Below are positions 26,121-39,170 of a stretch of 64,000 nucleotides of DNA, piece by piece (the stretch's first letter is position 1; every line of letters starts with the position of its first letter). The notes beneath the pieces are model-generated. The model worked only from the letters and a program-made list of their open reading frames with translations. It ran no database searches and had not been told where the DNA came from. Source of the stretch: Cacajao melanocephalus (taxonomy: Eukaryota > Chordata > Mammalia > Primates > Pitheciidae); NCBI GenBank assembly GCA_963573385.1, contig CAUYLG010005447.1, positions 62,001-126,000 of the forward strand. Reading direction: 5' to 3'. The position numbers and the translations under genes were made by a program.

Positions 26121-26879
26121 CTCTAATTATATTTGCGTTCTTTCTCCTTGGCTGTGCCACATACATGCTGACTCAGTTTCCCTATCTTGGACATGCAGTG
26201 GGTTTACATGTAGGTACATATTTGGTTCAGCAAATAGATTTCTAAAAACATGACGTGAACACAGTCTTTCAATACATTTTATTTGGTGTGCTAATATATT
26301 ACAAGCATCTTGAATTATGTCGCAAGCTTTAAAAAATATTGTAAGATGCTATAGCCTCTTGCATCCCTAATAAATGTTTGTAATATGAATGAATGAATGA
26401 GTGAATGACTGTTGAAAACATTCCTTATAAAGAGTCAAGATGGGCAGCTTTTTGGGGAGTAGTCTGTTGAAGCCAAGGTTGTGGATCCATTTGCTTTCCA
26501 GGTTATATTTATCTTTCACGGAAAATGCTGATTTCCCTGTCCACAGCTGTGGTGATGACCCAGCTAACTCTCTTTCTAAGTTTATTTCATTAGTTGCTGG
26601 AGAAACAGCACTAAAGTGCAAATCCATCACTTCTTCTGGCAAAATAGTTCTAACCACAGATTTTCAATAGCATTGTTTTCATTTACAATAGAAGCTGTTT
26701 GATCAGATAGAGAAGTGAATACTTTCTCCCCTCTTTTTAGCCCATCAATTGCATTTTGGTTTTTGTTTGAATAAATCTTTTCTGCAACTGGAAATCCCTC
26801 CGGCAATAGAATCAGAAATGCTAATTTCTCACTCATGTGAACCAACTACCACCAAATCTTATTCACTCATGTTTTGGGA

Positions 26880-27240
26880 ATACACTTTATTAAAATATAC
26901 ATACAGAGAAATACACAGATTGTAAATGCATAGCTCAACACAGTCTCACAGCAGAAACAGATTTGTGCAACTTGCACCCAGACTGAGAAGCTGAGCCTGA
27001 CCGGCAATGTGGAAACCCCCACCCTTTGTGGTCACTGCTACTCAGACTGACCCCTCTGCTCCCTGCAAGGGTAAACATGATCTGGACTCTCACAGCAGAG
27101 ATTAGTTTTGCAAAATGCACTCATGTTGGTGTAGCCATAATTCATTTATTCTCACGGCCACGGAGAATCCCAGTGTTTGTGTGGATAGACTTGTAATCGA
27201 ATTGTGGGCATTTAGGTTGCTCCTGCCTTTTGGGATTACC
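26880..27240 (-). repeat. Diverged L1M/HAL1-like 3' region (antisense)
   Basis: TTTATTAAAATATACATACAGA, then a decayed stretch matching the antisense 3' part of old L1s (AAGGGTAAACATGATCTGGA, AGATTAGTTTTGC, GTAGCCATAATTCATTTATT). Confidence 0.6.
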
Positions 27241-27475
27241 CATCTGACTTCTCTTTGGCAGCTGATGTTTTGCAGGTAAGTTCATTTGCTTTGCAAATAA
27301 TATTCTTGGTTTCTGGACTTTCTGGCAGGCGTAGAAATCAGCAGGTGATTGCTGAGGCTTAAAAGTCCCTGCCCACTTTTGATTACTTGCTGTTCTCCTT
27401 GGGTCACTCGATTTTTCTGTTTGCCTCTGTGCTGACCCCCTCCCTCTCTCTGTCCCTCTCTCCTCTTTGCTCTAG

Positions 27476-27779
27476 TGTTCTCCACACAAGATGAAAGAGT
27501 CCAGCCCATTGGTCAGTAGAAAAATTTGTGATAAAAGCCACTTTCAGGCCATTCACAGTGAATCTTCAGACACTTTTAGTGACCAATCACCAACTCTGGC
27601 CGAAGGGACACTTTTGGACCAAAACAAGTCTCAGACAGAAATGCAGTTTGTGAACGAAGAAGACCTGGAGACCCTGGGAGCAGCAGCGCCGCTCTTGCCC
27701 ATGATCGAGGAGCTCAAACCCCCCTCTGCCGGTGTGGTCCAGATGGCAAACAAGACAGACTCTCCTTCTAGGAAAAAAG
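27476..27779 (+). CDS. LPIN1: LPIN1 exon 7 (about residues 285-386)
   Basis: This is the longest exon here (304 bp, phase 0 to 1), after a CT-rich tract ending TTTGCTCTAG; the donor is AAAAAAG/GTACGA. It encodes CSPHKMKESSPL, HFQAIHSESSDTFSDQSPTL, MQFVNEEDLETLGAAAPLLP, MIEELKPPSA and TDSPSRKK. It belongs to the long, mostly disordered, acidic and Ser-rich linker of lipin-1. The first codons read CSPHK, where I remember SSSPHK in human, so one codon may be missing or the acceptor may have shifted. The donor is non-optimal (GTACGA). Confidence 0.96.
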
Positions 27780-28065
27780 GTACGAAGGCTGGGGCTTCCC
27801 AACCCTCTCTCTGTCTGTTCATACTTTGCACTTCCTCTACAAAGGACAGGTCCTTTCCAAAGCTCCAAGGAAATTGAACTATGACAACTATGATGTTCAG
27901 TCTGTGCTCTGTGGTGGAATATATTCATGATCAGAATTTAGTCACAGGAAATGAGACATGGAGGCGGCCTTGTGGATCGTAGCTTCCTCATTTTACTCGT
28001 TGGAGCTGCTGAGACCTGGGAGAGTCAATTCCTTTTCAGCACACCATGGGACCCATAAGTGTGAC

Positions 28066-28366
28066 CTTTTTTTTTTTTTTTTTTTGAGACAGAGAGTCTC
28101 GTTCTGTTGCCCAGCTGGAGGGCAATGGTGGAATCTCGGCTCACTGCACCCTTTGACCCCCTGGTTCACGTGATTCTCCTGCCTCAGCTGCCTGAGTAGC
28201 TGGGATTACAGGCTCACACCACCACGTCCAGCTAATTTTTGTATTTTTAGTAGAGACAGGGTTTCACCATGTTGGCCAGGATGGTCTCGATCTCCTGACC
28301 TTGTGATCCGCCCACCTTGGCCTCTCAAAGTGCTGGGATTACAGGCGTGAGCCACTGCGCCCAGTC
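28066..28366 (-). mobile_element. Alu SINE (antisense)
   Basis: T tract, GAGACAGAGAGTCTCG, and a full reversed Alu ending GCGCCCAGTC. A perfect 9-bp target duplication, AAGTGTGAC, sits at 28057-28065 and 28367-28375. Confidence 0.95.
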
Positions 28367-28429
28367 AAGTGTGACTTATCAAGCTGATGATTAGATTAAT
28401 CCTGGCCACCTGTCTTCTTGCCCTGTGTT

Positions 28430-28640
28430 GCTTCCCAGCCCCTCACCCACTGTACTTTCTGTATACCATTTATCACAATTTCAAATGATTGTTATTTTAT
28501 TGATTGATTTTTGCCTGACTCCCCATAGACTATGTGCTGTCTGAGATCAAGAGTCTTTTCTATCAAACTTCTCTTTCTCTCTGCAGTGCTTAGCACAGTG
28601 GTTGGCACACAGTAGGTGCTCTGTGTTGGTTTAATGCGCT
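28430..28640 (+). repeat. L2 LINE 3' end (sense)
   Basis: L2 terminal sequence: GACTCCCCATAGACTATGTG, AGTGCTTAGCACAGTGGTTG, GCACACAGTAGGTGCTCTG. Confidence 0.8.
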
Positions 28641-29164
28641 TCTGACTGTGTGTCAGTATCAACGATGCCAGGCCTGCTCTCCATCCACTCAGCAGCTCTG
28701 TGTGGTTTTCTAGAATTGTATGGACCAGTTATATTATTCTGTGCCAGAAGTAAAAAGGACATTTGAAGTCATCATACCCAGTGTCTGACAGTGCACCATG
28801 TGGGATGCTTTGCCTTGGGGTATTGATGGGGAAGTTCCTAATGACAGCATTTATCGTTTCATAATAAGCGTAATAATAATGGTAATAGTTTCAGTGCGTT
28901 GAGTGCTCAGTACACTTCAAGCACTTTATGGAGAAGGACTGAGGCTCAGCAAAGTGAACTAACTTGATCCAGGCCACATGGTTTGCGGGCCTTGGTGATC
29001 TACGGTAATGTACTGCCCACCGGTAACCGTTGTGGTCCTTGGGCCAGTTTGGGTACCTGGGGGCAAATCTGCACATGGTGTTTAAATGCTATTTCTATAG
29101 ATATGAGTCCATGAGGTCATTTCTAGAAGGGTGGTTTTCTGACTTGAGCCATTTGCCCTTTTAG

Positions 29165-29258
29165 ATAAACGAAGCCGACATCTTGGTGCTGATGGCGTCT
29201 ACCTGGATGACCTCACAGACATGGACCCTGAAGTGGCGGCCCTGTATTTTCCCAAAAA
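29165..29258 (+). CDS. LPIN1: LPIN1 exon 8 (about residues 386-417)
   Basis: The acceptor is CCTTTTAG and the donor CCAAAAA/GTAACA; 94 bp, phase 1 to 2. It encodes [20 protein letters not shown] followed by [10 protein letters not shown]; the split Asn is completed by exon 9. The [15 protein letters not shown] segment is conserved across lipins and marks the start of the structured middle region. The first full Arg codon is CGA (29170-29172). It corresponds to human Arg388, the site of the known nonsense variant c.1162C>T, and this supports the residue numbering. Confidence 0.97.
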
Positions 29259-30227
<969 letters not shown>

Positions 30228-30418
30228 CGGAGACCCTTCTGGCCTCGCAAAACATGCCAGCGACAACGGAACCCGATCAGCCAACCAGTCCCCGCAGTCT
30301 GTGGGCAGCTCGGGCATGGACAGTGGCGTGGAGAGCACCTCGGACGGGCTGAGGGACCTCCCTTCCATCGCCATCTCCCTCTGCGGGGGCCTCAGCGACC
30401 ACCGGGAGATCACGAAAG
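30228..30418 (+). CDS. LPIN1: LPIN1 exon 9 (about residues 417-481)
   Basis: The acceptor is TTTTCCTCCTTCCAG and the donor CGAAAG/GTACCG; 191 bp, phase 2 to 1. It encodes GDPSGLAKHASDNGTRSANQ, then SPQSVGSSGMDSGVEST and LPSIAISLCGGLSDHREITK. The first part is Ser-rich linker. ISLCGGL begins the middle (M-Lip) domain that stabilises the lipin fold. The donor position equals human c.1441, where the rhabdomyolysis allele c.1441+2T>C is known. Met in SSGMDSG differs from the Val I remember in human. A strong CTCF-like motif lies 20 bp past the donor. Confidence 0.97.
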
Positions 30419-30438
30419 GTACCGCGGGCCTCGTGCGG

Positions 30439-30454
30439 GCGCCCCCTGGTGGCC
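30439..30454 (-). promoter_or_regulatory. Strong CTCF-like motif just downstream of exon 9
   Basis: GCGCCCCCTGGTGGCC is the reverse complement of the CTCF core GGCCACCAGGGGGCGC and matches every core position I know. It begins 20 bp after the exon 9 donor. Orientation is minus, the same as the site at 24651. Occupancy cannot be judged from sequence. Confidence 0.7.
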
Positions 30455-31939
30455 GCCGGTCAGAAGGCCCGGAGGCTCAGGCTTCTCCGAGGAGCTCGTG
30501 TCCAGGCAGCTTTTCCCTCGGTTGCGGTTAATGATTGCACCGATGACAGCACCGAACTTGTAACCGCGATGTGTCTGGCTTGCAGTTAGCGAGTCTCAGA
30601 GTTCTGTGGGTAGCACATGGCTCAGACCATCGCTGTGTGTCTCCTGTGCCCCAGGCCAGGAGACCTCCTCCAGAGGCCTGCAGTCCAGAGGGGGTGTCAG
30701 TCTAATTAAATTAGAGGGCGTTGGCAGTGGGAGAGAAGTGCCCCGGCGCCTTGGAGCGGGGAGGTCTGAGTTTGTCAGAGGAAGTCTGGGAGCTTTTCCC
30801 AGCTGGATTTAAAGGGCGTTAATGGGGCAGGCTTAGGTGGTTAATTCATAGTACCTGCCACATTTGTATCAGTGCTCTCCCAGGACCTCCTAACAGTTCT
30901 GTAGCGTGGTGGGGCGTGTCCAAGCCCCCCAGTGAATGCGATCAGCAGTTATCAGCCGAGGGACTCTGGGACTAGACAGTCGCCCAGCCCCCTCCCGCCC
31001 CCTCCCACACTATCTCCTCTTTTCCATGGTATTTCCAGCAGGGAAGGAGCCCTCTACCTCTCAGCAGCCACCACCATCTCCCCTCCCACAGAGGGGTGCC
31101 ATCTGAGACTCCTGCCTCCAACCTGGTCCCTTCTAGGCTTTGGGAATTTCTCCTTTCACAAAGATGGAGGCCTTTTTGTTCCCACGCCGTCACCAGCCTA
31201 TCCTTCTAGAGCTGAACCGAGATTGTGGCTCAGTTCATTCACTCTGTCTTCCTAGAGCCACACATTCATACCCAGCCTCAGTGTGTTTCTGAGGTTATTG
31301 GGGGTGAGTGTACTCGGACACTGGTGTGGGGAGGCCAGTGTCCCGTCGGAGACCCCTGGGCCTTCCCTTGCCAGTACACATGAGCTGGTGGGGGTGGGGT
31401 GGCAGCACCAATGAGGCCAAGCCCTGTTGCCCGGTATCTCACAGGATTGGGATCTGCGAGTGTCCAGTCCTTACAGGTGAGGCCAGATTGTCACAGTTAG
31501 GAGACACCAGGAGAGTCCCCAGAGGTCCTAATGAGGACTCTGAGGGTACATGTTGAGGCCAGTCAGGCTGGCATCATGACCCAGGGACTCTTTTCCTGGA
31601 CACAGGAGATTCTCGGTGTCCAATATCTGCTGGGTTTCGGTTCCATTCAGGGTAAACAGGAGCTCCCAGGGAAGGAGTGGGCATGGCTCTGGGCCACAGA
31701 GATGGTCAGAACCACAGTTAAGGCTCAAGGTGCAGCCCAGCTGCTTTGGAAGGCTCTGTGGAAGCCAGGGCTGTGGCCCAGAGCCCGTCAAAGAACTGAG
31801 GGTCCAGGGCTGAGGTCTGGGCCTCTTGAACCTGCCACCTCCTCTGCTCTGATCCTGGTGGGGCTGCCCCCCACAATGAGAACAGTGCCCTTCCTGCTTC
31901 GGATCATGGTGGAGGCACCCCATTTTCAGAGGGGCACCG

Positions 31940-32100
31940 TGCTTTCTATTCATGACCTTCTCAGTCCCCATGACCACCCTAGGAAGCAGATGGGATTATT
32001 ATCCCCATGCTAGAGGAGGGAGCTGGGGCCTGGAGAGTGAACCGCTTGCCTAGGGTCACCTCAATAATCATGACTTCAGCCAAGGGAGCCTGGCTTCTGC
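31940..32100 (+). repeat. MIR SINE (sense)
   Basis: MIR 3' half pattern: GGAAGCAGATGGGATTATTA, GAGGAGGGAGCTGGGGCCTG, GCTTGCCTAGGGTCACCT. Confidence 0.75.
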
Positions 32101-32435
32101 ATCGTGCGCGGCTGTGACTCTGCCTGTGCAGATGTACCTGCGTCCCGTTTTCACCCCTACTCCCTGCGTGAACGTATGTGCCCCAGCTAAGGCATACTTC
32201 CCGCAACATCCGCAGACTTGACCTTGGCCTCCCTACATTGCCGGGCAGATGCCGCCGCCCAGATGAAATGGAGCGCCCTTTACAAATATGTTTATGCATT
32301 TGATAGGATTGCCGCACAGTTGGCATGCACAAACTCTCAGAAAACACTTGTGTGTGAGCAAATGAAAGGTGGGCCTATCTTAGAACTGACTTTTTCTTTT
32401 TCTTTTTCCTGGATTCTCTACAATTGCTGTGACAG

Positions 32436-32529
32436 ATGCATTTCTGGAGCAGGCTGTGTCGTATCAACAATTTGTGGACAACCCTGCTATTATCGATGAC
32501 CCCAATCTTGTGGTAAAGATTGGGAGTAA
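32436..32529 (+). CDS. LPIN1: LPIN1 exon 10 (about residues 481-512)
   Basis: The acceptor is GCTGTGACAG and the donor GGAGTAA/GTAAGT (consensus); 94 bp, phase 1 to 2. It encodes AFLEQAVSYQQFVDNPAIID, then DPNLVVKIGS; the split Lys is completed by exon 11. This lies in the M-Lip region. It is apparently identical to human in my recollection, unlike the linker exons. Confidence 0.97.
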
Positions 32530-32782
32530 GTAAGTACCTCTTGAAAGTCACTTTGGCAGTGACATGATACTGTTTCTGTTTCATGTTTTCAAACAGACCT
32601 GGACGTTAAGCCTTAGGAATATATAAAATCAAGACTTTGCTACACTGCATTATTGTGTCTTCATTGTTGGCAGAATTCCATGCCAGCAGAATTGGCAATA
32701 TAGCTGATAGCTTCAGGTAGCTATCAGTCTTGTGAGTTTTAGTATTCATTTGTACTAGATTTTCTTTTCTTCCCTTTTTTCT

Positions 32783-33393
<611 letters not shown>

Positions 33394-33741
33394 CTATTAG
33401 CAAACTTTTCTCCCTTAAGCCATGGATGTTTTACACCTAGTTGCTTTTTCCTTGACATGTGGCAAGAAACACCACAAGCACGTTGTGGAATTTGGGCTGC
33501 TGGCATGTCCAACTGTCCATCCTGCTGGCACGGCTGCTGCTGGGCCCTCACTGGCCGCTGGGGTTAGATGGAGGGAGCCTCTGCCTGGGGGGAGATTGGG
33601 AAGGGCTGGGGAATAGCAGGAGCATTGAGCTCTTCAAGGACCTCGATGGAGTCTAGGTCCTTGACCACTTTATATGATGTTGGAAAGGTTTTCAGTCTGA
33701 GCCTCAGTTTTTTTGACATCTATTTCATTGTTTTGTGTTAG

Positions 33742-33811
33742 ATATTATAACTGGACGACAGCAGCACCTCTCCTCCTGGCAATGCAGGCCTTCCAGAAAC
33801 CTTTGCCAAAG
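33742..33811 (+). CDS. LPIN1: LPIN1 exon 11 (about residues 512-535)
   Basis: A small 70-bp exon, phase 2 to 0, between TTTTGTGTTAG and CCAAAG/GTGAGC. It encodes YYNWTTAAPLLLAMQAFQKP followed by LPK. It is the hydrophobic helical part of the M-Lip region. Because it is not a multiple of three, skipping would frameshift. Confidence 0.97.
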
Positions 33812-34608
33812 GTGAGCTTTAACATGAGAAAGCAAAGGGGACACTAGGAATGATGGATAGCTTAATCTGGGTGGTTGGAATTTCACTTTTATTTTGGAAA
33901 CCACAGCGTTAATTCCATTATACGCTTTCAAAGTTCACGAGCACACAGGCCAGGAGTTTCAGATCTCTCCCTTGCACCTTGCATGTGGTTCCCCCTCCTC
34001 CTTATCAAGGCAAAACCTCTGAATCATGGCAGTGCAGACCAAGGATGCCTTTCTCAATACCTGCCGTGCTAGGGGCACAGGTGGAGGCTGAGCAGACGGG
34101 TGCCTGGACTTCAGAGACCAGTGAGGACAGAGGGAGATGAGTGTCACCGTGGACGGGGTGGAGCAGGCATCGGGGTCAGGTACAGGTGCCGCTGCCGATG
34201 TCAGGTTTGCCCAGTCAGGAAGCCAGGCCCATGACTGATCCTCTGAGGCAGGAGCCAGTACAGGGCCTGGGCAGCTCCTGGCCTGCAGGGGAGAGTAGGT
34301 TAGTGGTGCAGGGAAGAGTTAGGAGGGCAGCCATGCCACCTGCTAGCCTGCAGTGTTCTCATCCTCCCCCAAACAATTCACTAGACAGTCAGCCAGGAAT
34401 TGTTCATTCTTTCATTGATAGCTCTTCCTCTAGATTATATGTTCTTTGCTGCAGAGACTGCCTCAGACTTGTTGTATCCTTTGTGTGCTTAGCCAGCCTT
34501 TGTACAGCGTAGGATGTTGTAGGCAGTCAGCAAGTTCTAACACTTGAGATTCTTGAAGGTCTAATCGGACTTTGTTGAGTCTAGGCTTGCTCCTTCCTGG
34601 GTTTGCGT

Positions 34609-34826
34609 GTGGGTGTGCATGTATGTGCATGTGTGTCAGTGTGTGTGTGCATATATGTGTGTGCATGCATGTGTGCATATGTGTGTGCATGCGTGTATGT
34701 GCACGTGCATGTGTGTGCATGTGCATTGCATGTGTGTCCACATGTGTGTGTGTGCATGAGTGCATGTGTGCACGTGTGCGTGCGTAAGTATGCATGTGTG
34801 TGCATGTTCGTGCCTGTGTGTATTGT
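34609..34826 (+). repeat. (GTGCAT)n / (GT)n compound microsatellite
   Basis: About 215 nt of alternating purine-pyrimidine sequence, dominated by GTGTGTGCAT-type units. The His/Thr-rich and Cys/Val-rich frames across it are artefacts. Confidence 0.95.
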
Positions 34827-35169
34827 GATTTGAGGACTGCAATCTCATCTTTGGTGATGCTTTATCTGTGAGCATCTTTGTGGACTGGGCTGAGGGCATG
34901 TTTTCCAGAGTGGTTTTTCTTTTGTCCCTGTCATGGTATCCATGGCTTGGGACACATTTTTATGTTACAGTTCTCAACTCTTAAAAATCCCTAAGAAAAA
35001 AGGCCACTGCAATAGCAATATAGCTAAAGGATTTATTCACTGAAAAAGAAATACACATGGCCTCTGAAATGTAAAAGAAATTAGTCCTTGTGATATGCAC
35101 ACTAAATCTTTTTACAAGTCAGTAATTTCTGACACTATATATGCCATTTCTCTAATATAGAAATTGTTT

Positions 35170-36300
35170 TTAAATGTAGAATTTGCCAATCTTATCTTTT
35201 TTGGCTGTTGAGTTTTGTATCACACTTAAAATGGCCCTCCTTTTCCTTTTCCAAAACTTGTGAAAATATGCCCTGTGTCTATTTTTTGTGCTTTCTTTTA
35301 TATGGAGCATATTTTCACAAGGTTTGGAAATTTTGAAAGATTTTAAAATCTTTCATCCATCTAGATTTTATTTTGAGCATAATGAGGGAGGTATTAGGAA
35401 CCAAGCCAGTTTTTCCCCAGGAAGTTATTGAATTCGTGAAGATGCTTTTGGTTTTAGGAAACAGAATGACTAAAGGTGGCTTAAGTGATGATCTCACATG
35501 ACACGGATCTTAGAGGTTGGCAGTTTCAGGCTTGGTGAATTTGGGTTAGCTTCTCTGTGACTTTCTTGGCTTTTCCTTTGTGGTCACAAGATAACTGCTG
35601 TACACTTCATCTCCTCATACAGCCACAGCTGAAATGGGAGGGAGGGGGCAGCTCTCTCATATTTCATTGGCCAAAACTTGGTTGCATGATCACCTCTAAA
35701 GCAGTTCTTGGCAAAGCAATGAAATGACTGTGACTGGCTTTGGCCAGTGAGGTGCATCCTCCCGAGCTGAGCCAGCCTTCTCTGAGCGCATTGCAGCCTG
35801 ATACTTGAACAGAGTTTCAGATCTGTCAGCAAGAAAGGGGAGGCAGGTGGGCTGCTCACAGGGTCTCACATGGCTGCTGAATTATCCCAGGACCATTCGT
35901 CAACTAACTCTTACCACCACTCATAGGCAGTTACAGCTTCATCCTCTGTTACATTTTTCTGTGAATTGAGATTTATTTCTGGACTTTTGTCTTCTGTTCC
36001 TGTGATATGTGTCCTTGCATGCCAACACTGCCTTCTCTTAATTACCATATATTAAGGTATATTTTAATATCCAGCAGTGCTTGTTCTACTTACTACTCTT
36101 CTGCCTGAGAATTTTCTGGGCTGTTTTTGTTTCTTTTTCAAATGAACGTTAGAATCGGTTTGTGAAGGACCGAAAATATTCCTGTTCATTTTTTTCCTTT
36201 CTTTGTCTTTCTTTTTTTAAAGAAATTGTGGTTTTGTTACATTTATGAGTGGATTTAGGGGAAATAGGGTCATTGACAGCTTTATGAATTGTCCTATTTA
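35170..36300 (-). repeat. Decayed L1M ORF2 (antisense), split
   Basis: Antisense L1 ORF2-like text at 35190-35445 (CATCCATCTAGATTTTATTTTG, AGTTTTTCCCCAGGAAGTTAT) and 35990-36290 (ATTAAGGTATATTTTAATATC, TCTGCCTGAGAATTTTCTGG), separated by about 535 bp of other sequence. Confidence 0.6.
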
Positions 36301-37154
36301 TGAATAGCATATGAATGGTTTGCATTTTAGTGCAGTTGGGTTTTTGTGTGTGTCAGGGATCTTTTTAGCTACATAGTAAATTACTTATCTGTCTGCTTCC
36401 CCGCACCCTGTTAGACTGAATGGCTTAAATCTTTCTTTTATTACCAGCTGAGGTGTCCACTGCTTGAAAGTTCTGTAAACTGAGGAAGGGACATTGCATC
36501 ACTTTTACCTCAGTCCTAGAATTAACCTCAAGTTAGATATTTTGTTCTTTGGAAATACTTAGAAAATTATCCATTCGTATTTAATGTTGCCATTAACCTC
36601 ATTTATCTAAGTTAAAAGTAGGAATTTTCTTTGTAATACTTTAGATTTTAAACCAAATGCATCTATGGATGTAAACATTTAGAAATTGATGTAGACAGTA
36701 AAAATCCTATGCATTTTACCTTTTGTTGAAAACTGTTTTATCCTATACCCCATATTAATCATTTCATATTTTATTTTATAACCATCAGATTGAGAGTAAT
36801 AATGTCTTAACCAGTTAGCCACTTTGATTTGGAAACTTCCGGTCTTCCTAATCACTAATGATTTCTAATGCTTTCTTTTTTTCTTGTTCTTGTGTTGTAT
36901 TTTGTTTATTGCTTGCTTATTCCTTTAACATCTTCTTAAGTCTTCATGCTTAAGTTACCTTCATGTAATTTTGGACGCCATTAGGTTTTGCTTCTCTAAA
37001 ATTTTTAACCCACAAATGGTATGTTGTGTTTTCTCCGATTTTTTTTTTTTTTTTAAATCTTACTTTAATTTGCATGTCTGTTTCTTTTGGTTCGAATGTG
37101 CTAAGTTGATCTTTTTTTGGTTCCATTATTTATGTTACCATCCATTTAAAACAG

Positions 37155-37247
37155 GCCACTGTGGAAGCTATCATGAGGGATAAGATGCCCAAAAAGGGAG
37201 GAAGATGGTGGTTTTCATGGAGGGGAAGAAACACCACGATCAAGGAG
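37155..37247 (+). CDS. LPIN1: LPIN1 exon 12 (about residues 536-566)
   Basis: The acceptor is TTTAAAACAG and the donor AAGGAG/GTAAGC; 93 bp, phase 0 at both ends, 31 codons. It encodes ATVEAIMRDKMPKKGGRWWF, then SWRGRNTTIKE. The Trp-rich, basic GGRWWFSWRGR segment is a lipin hallmark at the end of the middle domain. Ala in TVEAIM replaces the Ser I remember in human. As a symmetrical exon it could be skipped in frame. Confidence 0.97.
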
Positions 37248-37596
37248 GTAAGCCCAGAAGACGAAACAGTGCTCGCCCTTAGCTCAGCAAGTTTTGGTTT
37301 TGTGTAGGGTAATTGGTTTTCGTGTACTTACGTCAGAGAAATAGGCCTCTAGAGCTGAGTTTTCATGAGCCAGCTCTGCCATGAAGGAGGGCGGGTGCTC
37401 GTGGAACATGGGGAGGGTGGGGAGGAAGGTCAGGAGCCAGCAGTGTGGGCGTCACCTCCTGGCTCTGTAACGTTGGGAGATTGTGGTCTAGTCACTTCCC
37501 CCTGATAACGTTTTGTCATCTATAAAAGAAGGGATTCAGCCTGGGAATTCAGTTTTTTTAAGAAATTAAATATCTTCCTTGTGCTTGTGGAGACAA

Positions 37597-37957
<361 letters not shown>

Positions 37958-38289
37958 TGACTAGTTCTCTGAGTCATTTTACTGCAATGGCATGTCTAAA
38001 GGTCCCTGGCTTTGGTGTTCATCTCTATGAGTGCCTGTGATTTTTTTCAGATCTTCGTTGACCTCTCCATTTCTTGAAGCACTTTCTGTGCTTGGCCCCC
38101 AGGCCCCTGTGTCCACCTGGCCCTCCTCCCCGCAGGCTGCTCCTGCTATGGCTTAGCCTCCTCCAGGAGGGGTCCTCAAAGCTCATCTTAGGGACACTTT
38201 TTCTCCTTTCACTTCTTACTTTTCCCTTTTGCCCATGCGATGGCGCCGTTTTTTGTCTCAGACCCAGACATTCTTTTCTGCTCCTCCCG

Positions 38290-39170
38290 TTTATCAAGTA
38301 GCCAACTAAGCATTGTCATGCAGATGCCTCAAGGCATTTCAAACTTAGCACTTCTAGAATTGAACTCGTGGGATCCTTGAGAGTTCTTCCATCATGGGGG
38401 CCATAGTCAGAAAATGGCACCACTGTCCATCAGTGGGTGAGATTCATGCTTTTAGACTCACCTCCACACCAAGTCCTATCAATTTTCTGTCTTAAATACT
38501 TCTCCGACGTGTCCATTTCTCTCCAGCTCTGCTCTCACAAATCTGCACTCCCATCACCTCTCCCAGAGGTGCTTCCAGATGGTCTCTCTGCACCCATCCT
38601 TATCCTCTCTTCTTCATCCTCTGCACTGCGGATGTATTGGTCTCTTTCGGGGCCTGCTCCCATGTATGTTGCTCCTCACTTAAAGCCTTATTGTGGTTCC
38701 CCAGGGTTCTTATAATGAAGGCTGGTGTCCTTACCACGGCCTATGGCGCTGGTGTGTTCTAGCCCCTGCCTGACTCTTTAGGCTCATCTTTGCTGTTTTC
38801 CTCTGCTCTCTGTGCTTTAGCTTCAATGGCTGAAGGTACCTCCTACCCTGGAGCCTTTGCAAGTGCTGTTTTCATTACGCAGTGTTCTGTGGGCCCCTCG
38901 CCCCTGCTTCACTTAATTAACTGTCAGATCCAGTAGCCCTTTCTCTGCAGATGAGTCTGGTCTGCTGTCTTCTGTCTGTGAACTTTTCCTTCATACATTT
39001 AGTCACAGTTTATAATTATGTAATTACTAGTGTGACTATTTGGTGAGCCTCTCCTTTCTGTCTAGACCCAAAACTCTGTGAGGCAGAGACCATATATGGC
39101 CCTGATCACTTCGGTGTTCCTGGTGCCCGTATTGGACTCAGAGTAGGGGTTTGGCAAATATTTGTTGAAG
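38290..39170 (+). repeat. Long L2 LINE fragment (sense)
   Basis: About 0.9 kb of diverged L2 3' sequence: TAAAGCCTTATTGTGGTTCC, GGAGCCTTTGCAAGTGCTG, CTCTGTGAGGCAGAGACCAT, and the tail TTTGGCAAATATTTGTTGAA. Confidence 0.75.

Larger units (their letters stand above)
27780..29164 (+). other. LPIN1 intron 7; non-repeat remainder
   Basis: Besides the Alu (28066-28366) and an L2 piece (28430-28640) this holds short unique sequence and a possible decayed MIR at about 28860-28985 (TGAGTGCTCAGTACACTTCAA, GACTGAGGCTCAGCAAAGTG). Nothing else recognised. Confidence 0.7.
30419..32435 (+). other. LPIN1 intron 9; non-repeat remainder
   Basis: The intron is GC-richer than its neighbours near its start and contains a CTCF-like site (30439-30454) and a MIR (31940-32100). 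The rest is unique, with no exon recognised. The final 50 bp is a T-rich tract followed by a possible branch region (CTACAATTGCTGTGACAG). Confidence 0.7.
33812..37154 (+). other. LPIN1 intron 11; non-repeat remainder
   Basis: Contents outside listed repeats: 33812-34380 unique; 34381-34540 possibly a decayed L2/MIR; 34830-35170 unique; 35446-35980 probably an old interspersed insertion between two L1 pieces, family not recognised; 36300-37154 AT-rich unique sequence with a 16-nt T run at 37039-37054. Confidence 0.65.

Noticed and set aside
31531..32013. 160-codon + strand and 149-codon minus strand ORFs
   Set aside because: They overlap each other and a MIR in intron 9. No recognised protein; the GC-rich sequence makes long chance ORFs likely.
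34609..34826. Possible CRISPR-like array of short repeats
   Set aside because: Continuous microsatellite without unique spacers, in a vertebrate intron.
34463..34899. His/Thr-rich and Cys/Val-rich ORFs on both strands
   Set aside because: Pure translation of the GT/GTGCAT microsatellite.
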